7,228 nt of DNA, taken from a bacterium (GTDB taxonomy: Bacteria > Patescibacteriota > Minisyncoccia > Minisyncoccales > JAGGSE01). The DNA lies in contig JAGGSE010000091.1 of the NCBI GenBank assembly GCA_021159225.1, forward strand, positions 1-7,228, read 5' to 3'. Shown in pieces: positions 1 through 4,613 of this stretch (the stretch's first letter is position 1; each line of letters begins with the position of its first letter). The translations under genes were made by a program, and so were the position numbers. The notes below the pieces were generated by a model. It had not been told where the DNA came from, did not search any database, and saw only the letters and a list, made by a program, of their open reading frames with translations.

Positions 1-20
1 AATGACCAAAACAACATTCA

Positions 21-137
21 AGCGTAAAACGTAAAGCGCAAAAGGCAAAACTACAACTTAAAGCGAAAAGCGAAACCTTCTTCTTTTTAGCTTTAAGCTT
101 TACGCTTTAGCTTTGCACTTTGCGCTTTACGCTTTGA
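21..137. repeat. Imperfect inverted repeat with AAGCG/CGCTTT word repeats
   Basis: The left part is rich in 'aagcg', 'gtaaagcgc' and 'aaagcgaaaagc'. The right part is rich in the complementary 'gctttaagctttacgcttt'. The best exact arm is 13 bp: 'cgtaaagcgcaaa' at 30-42 pairs with 'tttgcgctttacg' at 119-131, and weaker pairing continues inward. The whole could fold into a long imperfect hairpin. Short words such as 'ctttacgcttt' also recur directly (98-108 and 125-135). No coding potential or target-site duplication was seen. Confidence 0.65.
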
Positions 138-171
138 GTTTAAAAATAATTTTGCATTTTGAATTGCCTGC

Positions 172-201
172 CCCGTATAATTGCGGAGCAATTTGTTCGG
201 G
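172..201. repeat. Small two-part hairpin
   Basis: An outer 4-bp stem (cccg 172-175 with cggg 198-201) encloses an inner perfect 6-bp stem (aattgc 179-184 with gcaatt 188-193) around a 3-nt loop, gga. No T-run follows, so it is not a standard intrinsic terminator. It is a more GC-rich core inside AT-rich repeat sequence, as also seen at 2781-2824 and 7174-7228. Confidence 0.55.
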
Positions 202-212
202 TCATTTTGAGA

Positions 213-234
213 TTTGCATTTTGAGATTTGATTT
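213..234. repeat. 22-bp repeat, inverted copy at 7103-7124
   Basis: These 22 bases are the exact reverse complement of 7103-7124, near the other end of the window. The core word 'tttgcattttga' also occurs at 151-162 and 2190-2201. The match stops at both ends (bases 212 and 235 do not pair with 7125 and 7102). This is the clearest evidence that the intergenic AT-rich sequence is a dispersed repeat family and not just random low-complexity DNA. Confidence 0.65.
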
Positions 235-295
235 AAGATTGCTCAACCCACCTTTATTTTACCCCATTTAAGGTTTTTAGTCCACATCTTACTAC

Positions 296-324
296 TTGCA
301 TTTTTTGGGAAAATTGTTTATCCT
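296..324 (+). promoter_or_regulatory. Possible weak sigma70 promoter for frr-coaC-coaB
   Basis: TTGCAT (296-301) and TATCCT (319-324) are separated by 17 nt. Each box matches the consensus only partly (3/6 and 4/6). Transcription would start near 331 and leave a leader of about 14 nt before the frr ATG. The position is right for the operon, but the motif is weak in AT-rich DNA. Confidence 0.3.
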
Positions 325-344
325 ATCTTAGAAGACGGATAATT

Positions 345-905
345 ATGGCTGACTATAAACAGATTATTGAAGGGGTAAAGCCGGAGATGGATAAGGTTGT
401 TGTTTTTTTGGAAGGGGAATTGGCTAAGGTCAGGACCTCGCGGGCAAGCCCTTCTTTGGTTGAGGATATTCAGGTTGAGTGTTTTGGTCAAAAATTTCCC
501 TTAAAGCAGTTGGCTTCTATTTCTGTTCCAGAGCCGAGGCAGATTTCTATTCAGCCATGGGACCGCTCCTATATTGAAGGCATTGTCAAGACATTGGAAA
601 AAACGGGCATTGGAGCGAGCCCTGTTGTTGATAAAGATGTTATTCGGTTGAATCTTCCTCCTCTTACTGAGAATTACCGGCAAGAACTGCTTCGCCTTAT
701 CTCCCAAAAACAAGAGGAAGCGAGAAGAGTAATAAGAAGGTGGCGGGAAAAGGCGTGGAATGAGATCCAGGAGGGATATAGAAATGGAGAAATCAGAGAA
801 GACGACAAATACCGGGCAAAGGATAAACTACAGGAGGTGGTTGATGATTATCAGAGCAAAATTAGGGAGATGGTTGAAAGGAAGAAAAAGGAAATAATGG
901 GTTAG
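345..905 (+). CDS. frr: Ribosome recycling factor
   Basis: This 186-residue protein matches the family's usual length of about 185. Ribosome recycling factor acts in the cytoplasm with EF-G to split the post-termination ribosome and free mRNA and deacylated tRNA. Family landmarks are present: the N-terminal helix leading to VRTSRASPSL (about 29-38), the middle beta domain with SVPEPRQISIQPWD (about 60-73), the LNLPPLTENYRQEL stretch (about 103-116), and a long charged C-terminal three-helix-bundle segment (about 112-184) with many Arg and Lys. The ATG at 345 gives the normal N-terminus, and only a weak purine patch (gaagacgga) precedes it. The usual partner pyrH is not upstream; the gene follows a repeat region instead. 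coaC starts 5 nt after its stop, so the two are probably cotranscribed. Confidence 0.96.
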   Translation: MADYKQIIEGVKPEMDKVVVFLEGELAKVRTSRASPSLVEDIQVECFGQKFPLKQLASISVPEPRQISIQPWDRSYIEGIVKTLEKTGIGASPVVDKDVIRLNLPPLTENYRQELLRLISQKQEEARRVIRRWREKAWNEIQEGYRNGEIREDDKYRAKDKLQEVVDDYQSKIREMVERKKKEIMG

Positions 906-910
906 AAGTT

Positions 911-1465
911 ATGAAGGAGAAGAAAAAAATTCTCATAGGGACAACAGGGGGGATTGCCGTCTACAAGATATGCGACCTGGCGCGGCTTTTTGTCAAAGAA
1001 GGATTTTCTGTAAAGGTAATGATGAGCGAGAAGGCGGCAGAATTTATCTCTCCTAGTGTTTTTCAGGCAATTATCCATTTTCCGGTTTATGTTTCCGGTC
1101 TTCCTTGCAGGGATGAAAATGGTTTAGACCATCTTAATTTGGCACATTGGCCAGACATTGTTGTCTTGGCTCCGGCTACTGCCAATACCATTGGAAAAAT
1201 TGCCAACGGCATTGCCGATAATCTTTTGACAACGGTTGTTTTGGCTCTGCCCGAGACGACTCCTTTAATTGTGGCTCCGTCAATGAATGTGAATATGTGG
1301 GAAAATGTTTTTGTCAAAGAGAATATCAAAAGATTGAAGAAAAGAAAAAATTGCTATATTGTTGGACCTGTAAAAGGATCTTTGGCTGAAGGAAGGAAAG
1401 GAAGGGGAAGGATGGCAGAGCCGGAAGAGATTTACAAGATTACCAAGAGAATTCTGGGAGTGTGA
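911..1465 (+). CDS. coaC: Phosphopantothenoylcysteine decarboxylase (stand-alone CoaC, flavoprotein)
   Basis: CoaC is an FMN enzyme of the HFCD family that decarboxylates 4'-phosphopantothenoylcysteine to 4'-phosphopantetheine in CoA synthesis. Visible motifs are the flavin-binding start ILIGTTGGIAVYK (7-19), the HFCD histidine in DHLNLAHW (His74), the LAPATANTIGKIANG loop (86-100), and PSMNVNMW (123-130, Asn126), matching PxMNxxMW. The substrate clamp, normally ACGxxGxGRM, reads AEGRKGRGRM (159-168), so the catalytic Cys (Cys158 in E. coli CoaBC) is Glu160, codon 1388-1390. In most bacteria this domain is fused to CoaB. Here it stops at TGA and overlaps coaB by 4 nt, and the two proteins together (405 residues) equal a normal CoaBC. 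A different HFCD decarboxylase is the alternative, but the coaB neighbour argues strongly for CoaC. Confidence 0.88.
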   Translation: MKEKKKILIGTTGGIAVYKICDLARLFVKEGFSVKVMMSEKAAEFISPSVFQAIIHFPVYVSGLPCRDENGLDHLNLAHWPDIVVLAPATANTIGKIANGIADNLLTTVVLALPETTPLIVAPSMNVNMWENVFVKENIKRLKKRKNCYIVGPVKGSLAEGRKGRGRMAEPEEIYKITKRILGV

Positions 1466-2127
1466 AAAAACTTAAGGGAAAAAAGATATTGGTCACTGCC
1501 GGTCCTGTCTGGGCGCCGATAGACAGAATAAGGGTGATTAGCAACATATTTAGAGGGGGACTGGGTATATTGATTGCTAAAGAGGCGGTAAAAAAGGGGG
1601 CTAAAACAACTCTCCTTTTAGGACCAGGCAATTTGCCTTTGTTAAAAAGAACGCCTAAGGGCCTAAAAATAATTTATTTCAGGTTTTTCAACGAACTTTT
1701 TGACTTGATGAAAAGGGAGATATCCTCCCGAAAATACGATGCTCTTATTCATTCAGCAGCGGTATCTGACTACCTGCCGACCACTTTTTATCCCGGTAAA
1801 ATCAGGTCAGGAAAAAGAGAAATTTTAATTCGCTTAAAGCCAACAATTAAGATAATTGACCAGGTTAAAAAGTGGGACCCTGATGTGTTTTTGGTCAAAT
1901 TCAAGTTAGAGGTGGGAAAAAACAAAAAAGAACTTCTTAAAAAGGGAAAAGAGGCATTGGAGGAATCAAGCGCGGATCTTCTTGTGGCTAATGACCTCAA
2001 AGACATTCGCGGAGACAGGCATAGGGCTTTTATTCTGGACAAAAAAGGAGGTGTTATTGTCTGTCGGACCAAACAAGATATAGCCCGAAGCATATTATTG
2101 ATATTATCTCAAGTGTCAAATGCCTAG
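1462..2127 (+). CDS. coaB: Phosphopantothenate--cysteine ligase (stand-alone CoaB)
   Basis: CoaB joins cysteine to 4'-phosphopantothenate, using CTP in most bacteria, and supplies the substrate of CoaC. The 221-residue protein begins like the CoaB half of CoaBC: KKILVTAGP (7-15), IRVISN (23-28, Asn28 aligning with the catalytic Asn210 of E. coli), SAAVSDY (98-104), the conserved lysine in PGKIRSGK (Lys113, near E. coli Lys289), FKLEV (147-151) and VAND (175-178). The usual SSGKMG loop after the Asn reads FRGGLG (30-35), a noticeable change. The start is GTG at 1462, overlapping the coaC stop as GTGA, which suggests translational coupling. No good ATG lies near the conserved N-terminus. FKLE in place of FAAET resembles stand-alone CoaB and eukaryotic PPCS proteins. 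Confidence 0.88.
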   Translation: MKKLKGKKILVTAGPVWAPIDRIRVISNIFRGGLGILIAKEAVKKGAKTTLLLGPGNLPLLKRTPKGLKIIYFRFFNELFDLMKREISSRKYDALIHSAAVSDYLPTTFYPGKIRSGKREILIRLKPTIKIIDQVKKWDPDVFLVKFKLEVGKNKKELLKKGKEALEESSADLLVANDLKDIRGDRHRAFILDKKGGVIVCRTKQDIARSILLILSQVSNA

Positions 2128-2209
2128 ATGTTAAATGTTGTAAAAATCCTAAATTCTAAATCCGAAATCTATCATTTTGATTTTTGATTTTTGCATTTTG
2201 AGTTAAAAG
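2128..2209. repeat. Degenerate AT-rich intergenic repeat (spacer copy)
   Basis: The spacer between coaB and the toxin-antitoxin pair holds the words 'aaatccgaaatc' (about 2158-2169), two 'gatttttg' units, and 'tttgcattttga' (2190-2201), followed by 'gttaaaag'. The same words, in direct or inverted form, occur at 151-234 and 7097-7160. No gene and no convincing terminator hairpin were seen. Confidence 0.55.
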
Positions 2210-2239
2210 TTGACATTTATTTCAAAAAACAATTATAAT
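2210..2239 (+). promoter_or_regulatory. Consensus sigma70 promoter of the toxin-antitoxin pair
   Basis: A perfect -35 box TTGACA (2210-2215) and a perfect -10 box TATAAT (2234-2239) are separated by 18 nt. The expected start site, 6-8 nt past the -10 box, is about 2245-2247, directly against the antitoxin ATG at 2248. The transcript should therefore have no leader or one of only a few bases. The -35 box touches the end of the repeat-like spacer. Confidence 0.8.
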
Positions 2240-2247
2240 AAAATCGT

Positions 2248-2451
2248 ATGATAAAGGTAATTGAAAAAGAAAATTTAATAAAAATCGGTAAAGAGCCAGT
2301 GGTAATTTTGCCTTTAAAAAAATGGGAAAAGATCAAAGAATATTTAGAGGAAGTAGAGGAGAGAGAAAGATTTATTAGGGCTTTTGAGGAGAGCCGGGGC
2401 AAGAAGGGTATTGGTTTAGATGAGTTGAAAAAGAAATATAAGTTGGAATAA
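2248..2451 (+). CDS. Type II antitoxin (RelB/Phd-YefM-like)
   Basis: This small, charged 67-residue protein precedes a RelE/ParE-type toxin and is its likely antitoxin. It should bind the toxin and repress its own promoter. The N-terminus (1-23) looks like a short strand-rich segment ending in PVVILPLKKWEKIKEYLEE (17-35), a pattern common in Phd/YefM-like antitoxins. Residues 24-50 form a probable acidic and basic helix, and the tail GIGLDELKKKYKLE (54-67) is the probable toxin-wrapping part. It is shorter than typical Phd/YefM proteins (about 80). The frame is closed by a TAA at 2239-2241, so no longer start is possible. There is no ribosome binding site, which fits a leaderless message. The toxin starts 10 nt after the stop. 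The family is assigned by context and general pattern. Confidence 0.75.
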   Translation: MIKVIEKENLIKIGKEPVVILPLKKWEKIKEYLEEVEERERFIRAFEESRGKKGIGLDELKKKYKLE

Positions 2452-2461
2452 TGATTGATTT

Positions 2462-2743
2462 ATGTATGAACTTGTTATTAAGCCGAGGGCAGAAAAAGAA
2501 TTTAAAAAACTGCCGGCAAAATTAAAAAAGAGGTTTTATGTAGAATTCAAAAAGTTATCAACTGACCCTTTTGCTTATCCTCAAATAAAAAGAATTAGTG
2601 GAACTAAATTTGGCTGGCGCCTCCGTGTAGGTCGGTGGCGAATTTTGTTTGCCTTATTTTCAAAAGAAAGGAAAATTGAAATTGTGGATATATTTTTAAA
2701 GAAGAGTAAGGGAGATTACTTAAAAAGAAGGAAGTTATTTTAA
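2462..2743 (+). CDS. RelE/ParE-family toxin
   Basis: The 93-residue basic protein has the RelE/ParE layout: YELVIKPRAEKEFKKLP (2-18) for the first strand and helix, a second helix to about 32, then KRISGTKFGWRLRVGRWRILF (43-63), the classic 'L-G..yRlRvG.yRilf' strand pair, and a final strand and tail (72-93). RelE members cleave mRNA in the ribosomal A site; ParE members poison gyrase. Basic residues Lys43, Arg44, Arg53, Arg55 and the late Tyr86 could fill the roles of RelE catalytic residues, which favours an mRNA endonuclease, but this cannot be decided by eye. An in-frame TGA (2456-2458) just upstream fixes ATG 2462 as the start. No Shine-Dalgarno is seen, so translation may be coupled to the antitoxin. 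Confidence 0.85.
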   Translation: MYELVIKPRAEKEFKKLPAKLKKRFYVEFKKLSTDPFAYPQIKRISGTKFGWRLRVGRWRILFALFSKERKIEIVDIFLKKSKGDYLKRRKLF

Positions 2744-2780
2744 TTGTGAGTTAAAAAGTTTGGGATTTTGTTTAGAATTT

Positions 2781-2824
2781 CACCGCGGCCCTAGGTTCTT
2801 TAGGACTGAGTAGTCGGGTTCCGG
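2781..2824. other. GC-rich structured patch in the murC upstream spacer
   Basis: This 44-nt island is clearly more GC-rich than its surroundings. It contains the palindromes ccgcgg and cctagg and three possible small stems: ccta (2790-2793) with tagg (2801-2804), gact (2804-2807) with agtc (2812-2815), and cgg with ccg (about 2815-2823). The first two share base 2804 and cannot both form fully. It is not followed by a T-run. A repeat core or a structured leader element are both possible. Confidence 0.4.
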
Positions 2825-2839
2825 ATTTAGAATTTTCAA

Positions 2840-2845
2840 TATAAT
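2840..2845 (+). promoter_or_regulatory. Possible -10 box for the murC operon
   Basis: TATAAT at 2840-2845 is a perfect -10 match, but no recognisable -35 box lies 16-18 nt upstream; that stretch is in the GC-rich patch (around 2816-2823). If used, it would give a leader of about 50 nt before murC. In such AT-rich sequence a chance hit is quite possible. Confidence 0.3.
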
Positions 2846-2901
2846 TCTTTTTTGAATTTTTGATTGTAATTTGTGATTTTTTATCTGCGATTTGAAATTT
2901 T

Positions 2902-4212
2902 ATGCGGATTTATTTCATTGGTGTTGGTGGAATTGGAGTTTCTGCCTTGGCTCAATATTATTTAGCGAAAGGACACAAGGTAAGTGGTTCTGATTTGGTT
3001 TCTTCGGAAATTACTCGATTCCTTCAAAAAAAATCAATAGAGGTAATTATAAGGTCAGGGAAATCCCGCCGGCTGGACAAAAGCCAAAATTTCATTAAAA
3101 GTTCTGACCTGATTATTTATTCCCCGGCGGTTCCCAAAGACCATCCGGAACTGAAATTAGCCAGAAAATTAAAAATTAGGTGTTTGAGTTATCCCGAGGC
3201 GTTGGGAGAACTAACAAAAAAGTATTTTACCATTGCGGTTTGCGGGTCTCACGGCAAGTCAACTACCGCCTCAATGCTTGGTTTGATACTGATAAGAGCA
3301 AACCTTGACCCAACAGTGATTGTGGGCACAAGACTGAGAGAATTTGGCAACAGCAATTTTAGATTGGGCAGGGGAAAATATCTGGTTATTGAGGCAGATG
3401 AATACAAGGACTCCTTTCTTAATTATTGGCCCAAGATGATTGTTCTTACCAATATTGACAAGGACCACCTTGACTATTTTGGGAGTTTTGAAAATCTCAT
3501 TTTGTCTTTTGAAAAATTTATTGGACATCTGCCTACCAATGGTTGGTTGGTTGTCAATAAAGATAATAGGCTGTTTAGGACTCAGAATTTAAGGTCCAAG
3601 GTCCAATACTTTTCCCCAAGGCAGAAAAGAGATATTCAGAGGATTAGAAAGATTTTGAAAATTCCGGGCAGGCATAATATTCTTAATGCCCTGGCGGCTC
3701 TTACTGCCGCTCGGCTTTTAGGGGTTTCGGACAAGACCTGCTTTAAGGCACTGGCAGAATACAATGGTTCATGGAGAAGGTTTGAGATTTTGAAAGAAAG
3801 CCCTTTCGTTTTGGTTTCCGACTATGCCCATCATCCGAGCGAGGTTTTAGCCACCCTAAGGGCGGCAAGGGAGAAGTTTGGAAACAAAGAAATCTGGTGT
3901 TTTTTTCAACCCCATCAATACCAGAGGACCTTTTATTTGTGGGATGATTTTGTTAGGAGTTTAAAAGAAGCGCCGGTGGACAGATTATTCATTACTGATA
4001 TTTATGATGTGCCTGGTAGAGAAGAGAGAAAAATCAAGAAGGCGATTTCCTCAAAGAAGTTGGTCAAAGCGGTGAATAGGAAGGGAGTAATTTACATTAA
4101 AAGAAAGGATATCTTGCCATTTCTGAAGGAGAAATTAAACAGGGGCAAGGTAGTGATGATAATGGGAGCAGGGGATATTTACAACTTGGCAGAAGAGATA
4201 AAAAAGTGGTAA
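2902..4212 (+). CDS. murC: UDP-N-acetylmuramate--L-alanine ligase
   Basis: MurC adds L-alanine to UDP-N-acetylmuramate with ATP, the first step of the peptidoglycan stem peptide, in the cytoplasm. Three Mur-ligase domains are visible. The N-terminal Rossmann-like domain has FIGVGGIGVSALA (5-17). The central ATPase has the loop GSHGKSTT (115-122, Lys119), IEADEY (163-168), and TNIDKDHLD (183-191, His189). The C-terminal domain has GRHNILNALAA, RRFEI, DYAHHPSEV and FQPHQYQRT. The P-loop is GSHGKST rather than the usual GTHGKTT, a conservative change. EADEY recalls the related recycling ligase Mpl, but the N-terminal glycine loop and FQPHxYxRT favour MurC. At 436 residues it is slightly short of typical MurC (about 450-490). 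The start is the ATG right before the glycine-rich strand; no Shine-Dalgarno precedes it. The response-regulator gene follows after 9 nt. Confidence 0.92.
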   Translation: MRIYFIGVGGIGVSALAQYYLAKGHKVSGSDLVSSEITRFLQKKSIEVIIRSGKSRRLDKSQNFIKSSDLIIYSPAVPKDHPELKLARKLKIRCLSYPEALGELTKKYFTIAVCGSHGKSTTASMLGLILIRANLDPTVIVGTRLREFGNSNFRLGRGKYLVIEADEYKDSFLNYWPKMIVLTNIDKDHLDYFGSFENLILSFEKFIGHLPTNGWLVVNKDNRLFRTQNLRSKVQYFSPRQKRDIQRIRKILKIPGRHNILNALAALTAARLLGVSDKTCFKALAEYNGSWRRFEILKESPFVLVSDYAHHPSEVLATLRAAREKFGNKEIWCFFQPHQYQRTFYLWDDFVRSLKEAPVDRLFITDIYDVPGREERKIKKAISSKKLVKAVNRKGVIYIKRKDILPFLKEKLNRGKVVMIMGAGDIYNLAEEIKKW

Positions 4213-4221
4213 GATAGGGTA

Positions 4222-4608
4222 ATGACTAAGAAAATCCTTCTTATTGAAGACGAAATGCCTGCTATCGATATTTACGAGAAGGTTTTAAACAAAGCAGGTT
4301 TTAAAACCAAGTCGCTGATAAATGGCAGGGAGGCCTTGTCGGAATTGAGAAAAATAAAACATCAGGAGAAGGCAAGGCCAGATCTTATCCTGCTTGATTT
4401 AATCCTGCCCGACATAAATGGGATAGAGATTTTAAAAGAGATAAAAAGTTGGCAAGAAACAAGGGATATCCCCGTTGTTATTTTGACCAATTATAGAGAT
4501 GTTGAGACAGAACAAAGAGGAGAGGAACTAGGGGCAAATGCCTACATAATCAAAACAAACATTACCCCGCAGGAAATACTAGGTATTGTGAGAAAATATC
4601 TGAACTAA
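4222..4608 (+). CDS. Stand-alone receiver-domain response regulator (CheY-like)
   Basis: The 128-residue protein is a single receiver (REC) domain without an output domain. It has the complete phosphorylation site: acidic pair Glu9-Asp10 in LLIEDE, phospho-acceptor Asp59 in LILLDLILPD, Thr89 in VVILTN, and Lys111 in AYIIKTN. It should accept a phosphoryl group from a histidine kinase and act by protein contact. No kinase is encoded in the window, so the partner is unknown. It sits 9 nt after murC and 5 nt before aspS, which implies cotranscription with cell-wall and translation genes. A short 'taggg' stands just before the ATG, too close to be a typical ribosome binding site. Single REC proteins are common, so function beyond 'phospho-relay or allosteric partner' cannot be inferred. 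Confidence 0.92.
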   Translation: MTKKILLIEDEMPAIDIYEKVLNKAGFKTKSLINGREALSELRKIKHQEKARPDLILLDLILPDINGIEILKEIKSWQETRDIPVVILTNYRDVETEQRGEELGANAYIIKTNITPQEILGIVRKYLN

Positions 4609-4613
4609 CCAAT

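Larger units (their letters stand above)
1..344. other. Non-coding, repeat-rich region upstream of frr
   Basis: No plausible gene lies in these 344 bases on either strand. The stretch holds, in order, an imperfect inverted repeat built from AAGCG/CGCTTT words (about 21-137), a compact hairpin (172-201), an AT-rich segment with repeated 'tttgcattttga' words (151-162 and 213-224), and a possible weak promoter just before frr. The composition resembles the other intergenic spacers here (2128-2215, 2744-2901, 7085-7228), so I read it as a member of one dispersed family of intergenic repeats rather than a decayed gene. Confidence 0.7.
2744..2901. repeat. AT-rich repeat spacer with a GC-rich core before murC
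   Basis: This spacer starts with 'gagttaaaaa' (2748-2757), a word nearly shared with 2200-2208 and 136-145. It then has 'tttagaattt', a GC-rich patch (2781-2824), another 'tttagaatttt', and a run of variants on 'gatttttgaattttt' up to the murC ATG. The layout, a GC-rich core flanked by degenerate 'atttagaattt' words, is similar to the hairpins inside the other spacers. No gene is present. Confidence 0.5.

Noticed and set aside
1..344. Decayed gene upstream of frr
   Set aside because: No protein-like frame or recognisable motif; the sequence is explained by repeats.
501..713. Minus-strand open frame inside frr
   Set aside because: Fully overlaps a well-supported gene in another frame, with no recognisable protein pattern. 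The same holds for the other minus-strand frames inside coaC, coaB, the antitoxin, murC and aspS.
1463..1465. TGA read as glycine (code 25) joining coaC to coaB
   Set aside because: The coaB frame is offset from coaC, so reading through TGA would not produce CoaB; TGA also closes the gene at 6684.
2804..2830. tRNA-like piece (gggttcc resembling a T-arm)
   Set aside because: No acceptor, D or anticodon arms can be assembled around it; the match is too short.
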